Of a stretch of DNA of 13,383 nucleotides, positions 1 to 6,589 are shown in pieces. Origin of the DNA: Patescibacteria group bacterium (GTDB taxonomy: Bacteria; Patescibacteriota; Minisyncoccia; Phycocordibacterales; UBA2100). The stretch is from positions 1 through 13,383 of the forward strand of contig JANLHO010000021.1 in the NCBI GenBank assembly GCA_024654485.1. Reading direction: 5' to 3'. Under the pieces are notes generated by a model that was given only the letters and a program-made list of their open reading frames with translations, was not told the origin of the DNA and made no database searches. A program made the position numbers and the translations under genes. Within the stretch, counting starts at the first letter, position 1; each line of letters starts with the position of its first letter.

Positions 1-3
1 CGT

Positions 4-594
4 ATGAATATAGCCTCGCTGGACCTCGCCATAGAACAGTGGCTTTCTGCCATCCGCTCTCCTTTCGGGCTGTATTTTTTCTCTTTCTTCACAGAACTCG
101 GCGGCGGCATTGTGGTCGCATCAATTACGGCTCTGGCCGTCTTCCTTTTATGGAAAAAGGGGGGCGTGGAGTATGCGGTCGGGCTTTTCGCGTCGGTGGC
201 GGGAGCGATCGCCGTGAGCGAATTGCTGAAATTTATTGTGCACAGAGCACGGCCGCCGATTGATTTGCGTGCCATTCTGGAGACGAGTTATTCTTTCCCC
301 AGCAACCATGCAACGGCCTCCGCGGCCCTTTACGGATTCCTCGCGTACTTGGCGTGGCGTCTCGCCCCCAGAAAATGGCGCGGCATCATCGTCGCGATTT
401 GTTTGATTATCATAGCCGGAGTCGGGTTCAGCCGCATGTATCTCGGAGTGCATTACCCCACGGACGTACTCGGCGGATTTATTGTCGGGGCTTTATTTGT
501 GCTCGCTGCAAGATACGCGGCAGAGAGAATTCTAAAGCGTCATTCCGGATCACCCAGCGATACAGGGCCGGCGCAAGCAACACCGAGAAAGTGA
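4..594 (+). CDS. PAP2-family membrane phosphatase
   Basis: This is a 196-residue integral membrane acid phosphatase of the PAP2 / lipid phosphatase superfamily. All three signature blocks are visible: K76-x6-R83-P84, then P99-S-N-H102 (the usual PSGH block with N for G), then S143-R144-x5-H150-x3-D154. H102 and H150 are the expected catalytic histidines. Hydrophobic segments around residues 22-50, 55-75, 105-120, 127-142 and 155-172 fit a multi-pass protein with its active site at the membrane face. Known members dephosphorylate undecaprenyl pyrophosphate, phosphatidic acid or phosphatidylglycerophosphate; the substrate cannot be told from the sequence. The start is the first ATG in the window and only 3 bases precede it, so an upstream start or ribosome site cannot be judged. 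The C-terminal 38 codons overlap the convergent gene on the other strand, but all catalytic motifs lie outside or just before the overlap. Confidence 0.9.
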   Translation: MNIASLDLAIEQWLSAIRSPFGLYFFSFFTELGGGIVVASITALAVFLLWKKGGVEYAVGLFASVAGAIAVSELLKFIVHRARPPIDLRAILETSYSFPSNHATASAALYGFLAYLAWRLAPRKWRGIIVAICLIIIAGVGFSRMYLGVHYPTDVLGGFIVGALFVLAARYAAERILKRHSGSPSDTGPAQATPRK

Positions 595-1033
595 CCGTTC
601 CTGCGAGATGCATCAGGGTAAAAGGTATCTGGCCTGTAATAGCGAGCATGAGCGACTGATGGCCGAATACGGGGCCTATCATCATCGTGACGACGTCGTA
701 GGCAATGGTACCGGGGATGCCGAATATGAGGAAATTGCGCACGCTCGCCTCCCTGTTCTTGAAATAATAGTGCGCGGCGATGCCGAGGCTTCCGTAGCAC
801 AGTGCGGTGACCCACGTCCAGCTTCCCCATCCGCTCGTGAGTGCGTCATATAAGACGATGCCCAAAAATCCGAATAGGAAACTGCCCGCGAGCCCATAGC
901 GCTTTGAGAAGGGCATCACGGTCGCGAGCATCGGCTCAAAATTTGGCGGCCTGAAAGGTATAAGGCGGAAAAGGAAAACAGCCGCCCAGCCGATGATGAA
1001 TTTCAATGTGCCCGTGGGAATAGAGAATTTCAT
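479..1033 (-). CDS. Putative ECF-transporter S component-like membrane protein
   Basis: This is a 184-residue, highly hydrophobic protein with about five or six membrane segments (roughly residues 10-25, 47-65, 73-90, 100-120, 126-148 and 150-162). Near the N-terminus is an FRLIPFRPPNFEP block, followed by glycine-rich helices and a PALYRWV end. This pattern resembles substrate-binding (S) subunits of energy-coupling-factor vitamin or metal transporters and related uncharacterised families. The assignment rests on overall pattern, not on a decisive motif. No EcfA or EcfT gene lies nearby, so any energising module would be encoded elsewhere. The ATG at 1033 is preceded by no Shine-Dalgarno but by an extended -10-like box. 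The last 38 codons overlap the convergent phosphatase gene; the conserved part ends at about residue 161, so the overlap is mostly a variable polar tail. The substrate is unknown. Confidence 0.65.
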   Translation of the reverse strand: MKFSIPTGTLKFIIGWAAVFLFRLIPFRPPNFEPMLATVMPFSKRYGLAGSFLFGFLGIVLYDALTSGWGSWTWVTALCYGSLGIAAHYYFKNREASVRNFLIFGIPGTIAYDVVTMMIGPVFGHQSLMLAITGQIPFTLMHLAGTVTFSVLLAPALYRWVIRNDALEFSLPRILQRAQIKPRQ

Positions 1034-1042
1034 GGGACTTAG

Positions 1043-1051
1043 AGTTTACCA
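1043..1051 (-). promoter_or_regulatory. Extended -10 promoter of the ECF-like gene
   Basis: On the minus strand a TGG-TAAACT extended -10-like element ends 9 nt before the ATG at 1033. Transcription would start about 2-3 nt before the start codon, giving a nearly leaderless mRNA. No good -35 hexamer is visible. This is prediction by eye only. Confidence 0.35.
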
Positions 1052-1083
1052 CATCTGTTAAAAGGTCCATGTGCATAAACTCG

Positions 1084-1121
1084 CATCCCTATCTTTGCGC
1101 CATGGCGAAAAGTTAGGGATG
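1084..1121 (-). terminator. Long near-perfect palindrome, likely 3' end of the phosphatase operon
   Basis: A 38-nt palindrome is centred on CGCCATGGCG at 1098-1107. It has 19 base-pair positions and only two mismatches (G1097/A1108 and T1092/T1113). It lies 40 nt downstream of the stop of the histidine phosphatase gene (minus strand) and upstream of the ECF-like gene. On the minus strand it is followed only by a short GTTTA, not a full U-tract, so it could be a weak terminator or a 3'-end stabilising structure. The symmetrical centre would also suit a dimeric DNA-binding protein, but no regulator is nearby to support that. Confidence 0.45.
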
Positions 1122-1161
1122 TGGGATTTCCTCCTGCCCTCCTGCGCCCCGAAGTGGAGTG

Positions 1162-1815
1162 CTAGCCGAGATGCGCGTGATCGTTCCAGATCCACAAAAC
1201 CCACGGAGCCGCTGCTCCTATCTCATCCCAATGATTACCCTTGTCGTAGCGCAGTGCCGTAATGCCGGTATTTTCCATCCATAGCGTTTTCATCATTGGT
1301 GCGAATTGCACGGTACTTAGCTCCGCCCCGAAGATCGCGCGGGCAACGATATAGCGCAGAAAAAACCCATGGGTCACGACTAGGATATTTTCTTCTCTGC
1401 GACCAGCTAAATAATCAAGGCATTCGCCAGCGCGCTTTTTTAGGTCGTTAAAATTCTCGCTGTTTTCTACGCGGCTCCCGTCCCCGGCAAGACTTTTCCA
1501 CCACGCCTCGTTTATCCTGTGTGCATCGGGGTCGTCGTGTCGTTTCCCTTCCAGCGAATTCGGTTTACCACGCTCGCGGAAGAGCTCGGACGGCTCCGGG
1601 GTGTGCCCTGTGCGCTCGGATATTATGTCGGCAGTTTCTTTGGCCCGCGGCATGGTGCTCGCGATTATCGTCTCTATCGGCAAGCGAGAGACGCGCTCCG
1701 CTATGAAGCCGGCTTGCTTCCTGCCATGCTCGGTCAGCGGAGAATCCTCGGATTGGAACATTGAGCTGATGTTGCCTTCGCTTTGCCCGTGCCGTACGAA
1801 GTAGATTGTCTTCAT
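1162..1815 (-). CDS. Histidine phosphatase family protein (phosphoglycerate mutase-like)
   Basis: This is a 217-residue enzyme of the branch 1 histidine phosphatase superfamily. R8-H9-G10 carries the phospho-accepting histidine. R57 (in STMPRAKET) and E81 (in FRERGKP) occupy the second-Arg and acid positions, and H149 in VVTHGF completes the catalytic pocket. The family includes cofactor-dependent phosphoglycerate mutases and many broad phosphatases acting on small phosphate esters. The insert after E81 and the tail differ from true GpmA, so a phosphatase is likelier than a glycolytic mutase; the substrate is unknown. The ATG at 1815 lies 3 nt after the stop codon of the upstream aminopeptidase gene and has no Shine-Dalgarno sequence. 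It is therefore probably co-transcribed and translated by reinitiation after the aminopeptidase. Confidence 0.88.
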   Translation of the reverse strand: MKTIYFVRHGQSEGNISSMFQSEDSPLTEHGRKQAGFIAERVSRLPIETIIASTMPRAKETADIISERTGHTPEPSELFRERGKPNSLEGKRHDDPDAHRINEAWWKSLAGDGSRVENSENFNDLKKRAGECLDYLAGRREENILVVTHGFFLRYIVARAIFGAELSTVQFAPMMKTLWMENTGITALRYDKGNHWDEIGAAAPWVLWIWNDHAHLG

Positions 1816-1818
1816 GGT

Positions 1819-3057
1819 CTAGAGCACGAAGCGGCCGTCATGGTAGATGACCTTCTTTGAGCCGTCTTTGAGGTGCGCAGTCACGGTGCGGCGCGTGGTG
1901 GATATAATGTCGGTGTGGACGGAAGAGTCGTTGAAGCCCAGGCGCGCCGCTTCCCTGCCAGTAAGCTTGGAGACGTCGCCCGCGTAGGTATCGCGGTAGC
2001 TCATGCCAAGTGCCAAGTGGGTGTTGCCGTAAGGTCCGCCCATGTTCTCGTCAAAGAGGGTCTCCGCCATGAATTTCGTGATGCGGGAGTGGCGCTTGTC
2101 GGTCAGCGAGTACTCGCCTATCTTGTTGGCGCCCTTGGTGGCTATCATCTCCTTCAGGAGGCGCTCGTTGGTCTTCGCGCTGCTCTTCACTACCAGCCCG
2201 TCCTTAAACCAGAGCTGTATCCCCGTCACCCGCGCGCCATAGCGGTACAGAGGTTGATTGAAACGTATCCAGCCTTCCGTGCCGCGCCAGTCCGGCGAAG
2301 TAAATATCTCAAAGCTGGGGATGTTGCGGCCCGATCCGGCGAGCCATGCGCGCTTTTCACCGAGGCGTATCTTGAGGTCCATATCGGGGCCGGTGGCGTG
2401 CAGATAATCAATCTTGGGAGAGAGCTTGTTGAGCCTGGCGCGGTATGAATCAATTTCCCTGTATATCTTTTTCCACGTCTTTATCGGGTCGGGCTTATCC
2501 AGATAGCAGGCTTTTATTATCTGGTCCCAGTACTCTTTCTCCGAAAGACCCGCTTCACGTGCCATCCCCGGCGTGCCGTATAGAGCGATGGTCCATGTGA
2601 ATTTGCCCTTCCACTCTTTCATATGCCGCCAATCCATAAAGGGCTTCAGCGCCAGCCCGCGCGCCATCATCTTTTTGGGGTCTACTCCCTCCATCGCATG
2701 TGGGTCTTTCTCGGCGAGAAGAAAAACTGAGTGGTCCATCTCACTAACTACTCCTTTCAGATACTTTTTCGGGAAAAATGATATCTGGTGCGGCTTGGCG
2801 TGCTCGTAAAAATAGCGCGTGACGCTAAGGTTGCGCCTTTTGTCGCCGTGCTCCTCATCCGGGCCATAATTGGAGAGTACATGACCTCCCGCATCCACTA
2901 TGGCGTTGCACACCGCCATGAAAAGCGGCTTGGCGGATTCCGAGGCCGAAACGCGCACGACCTCCCCTTTCTTTATGCCCTTGCCGCCGCCGAGCGCGAA
3001 ATTGACCAAAACATCGGCGTACTTTTTAAGAATCTTATCGCTGGGTGTATATGACAT
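1819..3057 (-). CDS. M29-family metallo-aminopeptidase (AmpS/PepS/AmpT type)
   Basis: This 412-residue cytosolic exopeptidase is of normal M29 length. The M29 metal-binding residues can be lined up by eye: E250 in the SFEIFTSPD block, E315 in KIGEYSL, H347 in NTHLALGMSYRDT with Y354 just after it, and H381 and D383 in VHTDI. These match the pattern of two Glu, His, Tyr, His and Asp known for PepS/AmpS, which bind a pair of divalent metal ions and remove N-terminal residues from peptides. The N-terminal ~210 residues form the less conserved capping domain. The gene is the first of a two-gene unit with the histidine phosphatase. The start at 3057 is supported by a -35/-10 pair placed so that transcription would begin at or next to the ATG. 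Peptide recycling is the likely role. Confidence 0.9.
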   Translation of the reverse strand: MSYTPSDKILKKYADVLVNFALGGGKGIKKGEVVRVSASESAKPLFMAVCNAIVDAGGHVLSNYGPDEEHGDKRRNLSVTRYFYEHAKPHQISFFPKKYLKGVVSEMDHSVFLLAEKDPHAMEGVDPKKMMARGLALKPFMDWRHMKEWKGKFTWTIALYGTPGMAREAGLSEKEYWDQIIKACYLDKPDPIKTWKKIYREIDSYRARLNKLSPKIDYLHATGPDMDLKIRLGEKRAWLAGSGRNIPSFEIFTSPDWRGTEGWIRFNQPLYRYGARVTGIQLWFKDGLVVKSSAKTNERLLKEMIATKGANKIGEYSLTDKRHSRITKFMAETLFDENMGGPYGNTHLALGMSYRDTYAGDVSKLTGREAARLGFNDSSVHTDIISTTRRTVTAHLKDGSKKVIYHDGRFVL

Positions 3058-3063
3058 CAGCGC

Positions 3064-3092
3064 AGGATACTAAAGACGCGCGGCTTAGTCCA
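3064..3092 (-). promoter_or_regulatory. Promoter of the M29 peptidase operon, leaderless type
   Basis: On the minus strand TGGACT (3092-3087) and TATCCT (3069-3064) are separated by 17 nt. The -10 box ends 6 nt before the ATG at 3057, so the mRNA would start at or within a base or two of the start codon. Each hexamer matches consensus at 4 of 6 positions. A second AT-rich candidate further upstream (TATATA at 3107-3112) would give a leader of about 40 nt. Confidence 0.4.
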
Positions 3093-3154
3093 GCCGGACA
3101 ATGAGGTATATATGTTGTAGTAGTAGCCCTCACGCAATGCCGAGAGAAATGCGT

Positions 3155-3160
3155 TATACT
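3155..3160 (+). promoter_or_regulatory. -10 box of the DoxX gene
   Basis: TATACT lies 32 nt before the ATG at 3193 in the 135-nt divergent intergenic region. It predicts a leader of about 25 nt. No clear -35 hexamer is present at the correct spacing, and the A/T-rich leader before the ATG contains no Shine-Dalgarno sequence. Confidence 0.35.
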
Positions 3161-3192
3161 GCCGCTAATTATCATTAATCAGAAATAATTAT

Positions 3193-3645
3193 ATGTGGAG
3201 CAAATTAAAAAATTGTGACTGTGCCGGGGCACTCGCCGCGTGGGCGCCTCTAGTACTGCGCGTAGCGCTCGGTGTCATCTTCTTGTGGCACGGCTACGAC
3301 AAGGTGTTTTCTACCGGCATCGCCGGAGTGAGCGGCTTCTTAGGGAGTCTCGGCTTTCCTATCCCGACGCTTTTCGCGTACATTCTTGCGTACGGTGAGC
3401 TTATCGCTGGGGTCCTTCTCATTCTCGGTCTCTTCACGCACTGGGCGGCCAAATTCGCGACCATAGTTGCCGTCGTCGCGTTCTTCACCGTGCACATGAA
3501 GAACGGCTTCTCCGCGGCACAGGGCGGATATGAGTACATAATGCTCATTTTCGCCGCTTCGGTCTCAGTCCTCATCGCAGGCGCTGGTAAATACTCGCTG
3601 GACGAGATGTGGTGTAAGAAAAAAGAAAACAGTCCGATGGCGTGA
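3193..3645 (+). CDS. DoxX-family membrane protein
   Basis: This is a 150-residue, four-helix membrane protein of the DoxX family. Predicted membrane segments are about residues 17-35, 57-78, 84-101 and 113-131. Family landmarks are the LRVALGVIFLWHGYDKVF block at the first helix, ELIAG in the second, and the GGYEYIMLIFAAS block followed by a GKYSLDE end in the fourth. DoxX proteins are associated with quinone-linked or redox-stress functions in several bacteria, but their biochemical activity is poorly defined. It is the only plus-strand gene in the middle of the window, stands alone between divergent and convergent neighbours, and ends 18 nt before a strong intrinsic terminator. Two cysteines (C8 and C10) precede the first helix and one (C141) follows the last; whether they matter is unknown. 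Confidence 0.88.
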   Translation: MWSKLKNCDCAGALAAWAPLVLRVALGVIFLWHGYDKVFSTGIAGVSGFLGSLGFPIPTLFAYILAYGELIAGVLLILGLFTHWAAKFATIVAVVAFFTVHMKNGFSAAQGGYEYIMLIFAASVSVLIAGAGKYSLDEMWCKKKENSPMA

Positions 3646-3663
3646 GCGTCGGCCTCTTCTTGT

Positions 3664-3695
3664 ACAAAACGCCCCTTCCAACGGGGGCGTTTTGT
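3664..3695 (+). terminator. Intrinsic terminator after the DoxX gene, probably bidirectional
   Basis: A perfect 12-bp stem (3664-3675 with 3684-3695) and an 8-nt loop are followed by TTTT, with the T-rich end partly inside the stem. On the minus strand the stem also ends in an oligo-U stretch, so it can stop the convergent secreted-protein operon, which ends at 3719. Confidence 0.85.
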
Positions 3696-3718
3696 TTTCC
3701 GGTCTGCCGAGAAATAAA

Positions 3719-4540
3719 CTACTCCGTGCGTGCGTCCACCGATGCGTCGCTGCTTGCTGCCGAGCGCGCTCGGATTGATTTGAGCTCCCGCACTATCATA
3801 CCCGCGTCCTTGCGGGCCGCGCGGAGATCTTCAAGAGCGGCTTGTATCTTGGCGTGAGCCTCGCGCAGCGCCGTCTTATTTGACGCGCGTATCGCATCGT
3901 CGCCGCCGTCGGGCTTCAGGCCCGTTACAAGCGCAACGGCTGCGGAAGCGAGCACCTTGGCATCCTCTATCTTTACGTTCATGTCCGCCAATGCTCGGGA
4001 AAGTGTGGTGACGTCGTTGCCGGAAGTCTGCGCGGCGGATATGTGTGTCTCCAGCTTGGCTGCGAAATCACTCATGGAACGGGCCAATGTCTGGACATGG
4101 TCGGCCGCGACGAGTATGCGCCCCTGCGGGATGATGAGAGCGAAAATACGATAACTCGCGGTGATAGAGCGTATGTCGGTACGCAGCGTGTCTATATCGG
4201 CGTCCGCGGATATCTTCGCATTGAGCGCCTGAAGCTCGGATATCTGTCCGGCGACCGTATCGGCTACGCTAGCCTTAACGGAACCGGATATTCTGGACAT
4301 GGACTGAAGACGCTCATTGAGGGCCTGAAGCATATCGGTGCGACGCTCTATCTCGCGCGTGGCGCGGTCTTTGGCTGTCGCGATGCGCGCTTCAAGATTG
4401 GCCTCGGCATTGGCGCGAGGTGTCGTAGATGCCGCCTGCGCTCTGACTCGCGCGTCTACACCCACGCCTTGCGCGAGTGCAGTGGTAGCGATACCCATCG
4501 CAAGGAGCCCTGCGAGTACTGCCGATATTTTCGTTACCAT
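3719..4540 (-). CDS. Secreted helical protein of unknown function
   Basis: This 273-residue protein has a clear signal peptide: a K4 charge, a hydrophobic stretch at residues 6-18 and a probable cleavage site after ALA at residue 23. The mature part is almost entirely Ala-, Arg-, Asp- and Ser-rich and predicted helical, with coiled-coil-like stretches around residues 45-80, 95-125 and 205-262. In the middle is the only hydrophobic block, YRIFALIIPQGRILVAADHV (about residues 130-149). I do not recognise a named family with certainty. Similar short exported helical proteins with a central Y-P-Q-G-type block occur in Patescibacteria as far as I recall, but this needs a search. It starts 4 nt after the stop of the upstream membrane protein gene, so the two form an operon and may act together at the cell surface. 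Confidence 0.8.
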   Translation of the reverse strand: MVTKISAVLAGLLAMGIATTALAQGVGVDARVRAQAASTTPRANAEANLEARIATAKDRATREIERRTDMLQALNERLQSMSRISGSVKASVADTVAGQISELQALNAKISADADIDTLRTDIRSITASYRIFALIIPQGRILVAADHVQTLARSMSDFAAKLETHISAAQTSGNDVTTLSRALADMNVKIEDAKVLASAAVALVTGLKPDGGDDAIRASNKTALREAHAKIQAALEDLRAARKDAGMIVRELKSIRARSAASSDASVDARTE

Positions 4541-4544
4541 ACTG

Positions 4545-4847
4545 TTATTCGGTCTGCTCTATGGGCTGGTCGTCAAATTCGGCCGATGCGGACGACTCAG
4601 CCGCCGCTTCAAGCTGGGCGTCTATCGCCTGCAAGTCCGCGTCAAGCAGAGCTGCGTCGGCGGGTACGTTGGAGTCCGAGGCGGCCGGCTGCGCCCCCGT
4701 ACCCTCCGGCACCGAAGACTCGTCCTGCATAGCACTTTCACTTCCCGGCGTTACGTCTTTGGGAGAAGCGTAGTTTCCCAATAAATACCAAGCACCTGCT
4801 ACTATCAAGAGCGCGGCTATCGCCCATATCATCCATTTTGTCGGCAT
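4545..4847 (-). CDS. Small single-pass membrane protein with acidic tail
   Basis: This is a 100-residue protein. Residues 1-4 are followed by a membrane helix at about residues 5-24 (WMIWAIAALLIVAGAWYLL). After it comes a roughly 75-residue segment rich in Asp, Glu, Ser, Ala and Pro and without cysteine, probably disordered outside the membrane. The helix could be an uncleaved signal anchor. No known family is recognised. The gene precedes the secreted helical protein by 4 nt, so co-expression is very likely. The start has no Shine-Dalgarno sequence; instead a TATAGA box lies 8 nt upstream. No function can be assigned. Confidence 0.75.
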   Translation of the reverse strand: MPTKWMIWAIAALLIVAGAWYLLGNYASPKDVTPGSESAMQDESSVPEGTGAQPAASDSNVPADAALLDADLQAIDAQLEAAAESSASAEFDDQPIEQTE

Positions 4848-4855
4848 AGGTGGAA

Positions 4856-4861
4856 TCTATA
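4856..4861 (-). promoter_or_regulatory. -10 box close to the small membrane protein start
   Basis: TATAGA on the minus strand ends 8 nt before the ATG at 4847, again predicting a nearly leaderless mRNA. No convincing -35 is found at 16-18 nt. The remainder of the 119-nt gap to the purF stop (4848-4966) shows only a weak GC hairpin without a U-tract. Confidence 0.3.
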
Positions 4862-4966
4862 CATTTTGTAAGATACTGCTAATCGCGGCATTGCCCGCCT
4901 CAATTCCAATGGTACGCCCGCGAGAGCCGGGCGCAAGCAGCCGCCGTGGACAGCAAAGTCGGCGAC

Positions 4967-6463
4967 TTATCGCGTCACTTCCCGCTCGCGCTCTTTTATA
5001 TCTATCGGATATACGCCCGTAAAACACGAGGTGCAAAATTGATCTGCGGAGATTCCTGTCGCCTTTATCATGCCCTCAAATGACAGATAGCGAAGTGATG
5101 TGGCCCCCAAGTACGCCTTTATCTCTTCTACCGACTTCGTGGCAGCTATGAGCTCCTTTTGTTTGGGCGTATCTATTCCATAAAAATCCGGGAACTTGAC
5201 CGGCGGGGACGCGACGAGGAAGTGCACCTCCAAGGCCCCCGCGTCAAAGAGCATTTTTACTATCTGCTGCGAGGTGGTGCCGCGAACTATTGAATCATCA
5301 AAGACGACGACCCGCTTGCCGCGTACCACATGGGGTATCGGCGTGAGCTTGGCCTTCACTCCCTGTTCTCGGACGTGTTGCTCCGGCGTGATGAAAGTGC
5401 GATGTATGTAGCGATTTTTGGTAAGTCCCATTTCAAAGGGAAGTTTGAGAGTTTGCGCGTATCCGATAGCGGAGGCTATGGCCGTCTCCGGTACGGGTAT
5501 CACGACATCGGCCTCAAGAGGATACTCCTTGGCAAGCTGCACCCCGAAGCTGCGCCGCACTTCATATACGGACTTCCCCAAGAGCACGCTGTCGGGGCGG
5601 GCGAAATAGACGAATTCAAAAATATCCAGCTTGGGGTCGGGCTCCGCGAGTTGCTCGCTTCTTACTGCTACCTCGTCCCCGCCCGAGGCGGGTCCGCCTT
5701 TGGCGGATATGACCAGCATCTCTCCGGGCCGCACCTCCCTTTCAAACTCCGCGCCTATCGGCGCGAATGCGCACGTCTCCGACGCGACGACGTATCCGCC
5801 ATTTAGTCGCGCGAGCGAAAGCGGCCGTATACCGCAGCGATCGCGCACGGCCACGAGCGAATCCTGCGACATGAGTAGGATTGAGAAAGCGCCCGTCATA
5901 AGTGGGTACACATCTTTGACTGCATCGGGGAGCTTTGCTCCCTCGCGCATGCGCGACGCTATCGCTTCCACTATCATGCGCGAGTCCGAGAAATCGTCCG
6001 TGTCTACGTCTTTTGAGCGCAGGAATTCTTCCAGAGCATCCGTGGTGGGTAGGTTGCCGTTGTGCACTATGGCTATCGCGCCGTCATCCGGCCCCGAGGA
6101 CAGCGAAACCGAGTCGTTGAGGCTGGGGTGCGGGTCCTCGTAGGATATCTTCTTGAGTGAGGAGGCTCCGGCGGCGAGCATGGGCTGCGAGTGCTTCACC
6201 TTGGAACCGCCTGTCGTGGAATAACGATTATGGGCCACTGCGATGTGGCCCTTGAGACTGTCTATAAGCTCGTCGTTGAAGACCTGTGAGACGAGTCCCA
6301 TTCCCTTGTGGAGCGTTATGGCGTCTCCTCCCGCCGTAGCGATGCCGGCGCTCTCCTGACCGCGATGCTGCAGAGCGAAGAGTCCGAAGAAAGAGATGCG
6401 CGCGACGTCAATGTCCTTTCCGTAGACTCCGAAGACCGCGCATTTTTCTCCTAGCGTCTGCAT
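4967..6463 (-). CDS. purF: Amidophosphoribosyltransferase
   Basis: This enzyme makes 5-phosphoribosylamine from PRPP and glutamine, the first step of purine synthesis, in the cytosol. It is 498 residues if started at 6463. Residues 1-7 are a short propeptide before C8, the nucleophile of the N-terminal glutaminase domain (CAVFGVYG, then LQHRGQESAG, RYSTTG and VHNGN). The PRPP-binding loop VVVFDDSIVRGTTS lies at about 385-398 in the transferase domain. A reading frame 31 codons longer begins at 6556, but it would run through a strong promoter and has no matching family sequence, so 6463 is preferred. Cysteines 231, 477 and 480 match three of the four Fe-S ligands of the Bacillus-type enzyme, while the fourth position (PDFYGID) is D426. 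An extra segment occurs at about 96-128, and residues 253-262 are encoded by a palindromic insertion. No other purine genes are nearby. Confidence 0.95.
   Translation of the reverse strand: MQTLGEKCAVFGVYGKDIDVARISFFGLFALQHRGQESAGIATAGGDAITLHKGMGLVSQVFNDELIDSLKGHIAVAHNRYSTTGGSKVKHSQPMLAAGASSLKKISYEDPHPSLNDSVSLSSGPDDGAIAIVHNGNLPTTDALEEFLRSKDVDTDDFSDSRMIVEAIASRMREGAKLPDAVKDVYPLMTGAFSILLMSQDSLVAVRDRCGIRPLSLARLNGGYVVASETCAFAPIGAEFEREVRPGEMLVISAKGGPASGGDEVAVRSEQLAEPDPKLDIFEFVYFARPDSVLLGKSVYEVRRSFGVQLAKEYPLEADVVIPVPETAIASAIGYAQTLKLPFEMGLTKNRYIHRTFITPEQHVREQGVKAKLTPIPHVVRGKRVVVFDDSIVRGTTSQQIVKMLFDAGALEVHFLVASPPVKFPDFYGIDTPKQKELIAATKSVEEIKAYLGATSLRYLSFEGMIKATGISADQFCTSCFTGVYPIDIKEREREVTR
5678..5707. 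repeat. In-frame double-hairpin palindromic element in purF
   Basis: Two adjacent perfect hairpins, CCCGCC-cga-GGCGGG (5678-5692) and TCCGCC-ttt-GGCGGA (5693-5707 with 3-nt loop), make exactly 30 bp. On the coding strand they supply exactly ten codons (residues 253-262, SAKGGPASGG) in a region where I recall no such Gly-rich stretch in the Bacillus enzyme. The structure resembles a small interspersed palindromic repeat inserted in frame. Confidence 0.7.
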
Positions 6464-6475
6464 GTGAAAGAAAGA

Positions 6476-6503
6476 ATTATACAAGAAAAAAGCCGGATGT
6501 AAA
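6476..6503 (-). promoter_or_regulatory. Strong promoter of purF; fixes the start codon
   Basis: On the minus strand TTTACA (6503-6498) and a consensus TATAAT (6481-6476) are 16 nt apart. Transcription should start about 6469, roughly 6 nt before the ATG at 6463. This excludes the in-frame start at 6556, which lies upstream of the promoter, and predicts an almost leaderless mRNA without Shine-Dalgarno. Confidence 0.7.
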
Positions 6504-6537
6504 TGATGCGCGCAGCACAAGTGGATAACAAAAGTTT

Positions 6538-6569
6538 CGGGCGCAGACGGAATCATCCGCCTGCGCCCG
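6538..6569 (-). terminator. Terminator of the unknown gene 6590-7156
   Basis: A 14-position stem (6538-6551 with 6556-6569) has one mismatch and a 4-nt loop. It begins 20 nt after the stop codon on the minus strand and is followed, after AAAC, by TTTTGTT. It insulates purF from the upstream gene. Confidence 0.65.
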
Positions 6570-6589
6570 TATTTGCATGCATCTGCATT

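Noticed and set aside
1873..2448. Plus-strand open frame of 191 codons inside the aminopeptidase gene
   Set aside because: Antisense to well-conserved M29 metal-site blocks; composition is typical of a GC-driven shadow frame.
4043..4732. Plus-strand open frame of 229 codons
   Set aside because: It is an antisense shadow of the secreted helical protein and small membrane protein genes, with Cys/Arg-rich sequence and no start signals.
6464..6556. Longer PurF reading frame starting at 6556
   Set aside because: The extra 31 residues contain the -35/-10 promoter region and have no PurF character; the conserved Cys at residue 8 after a short propeptide fits the ATG at 6463.
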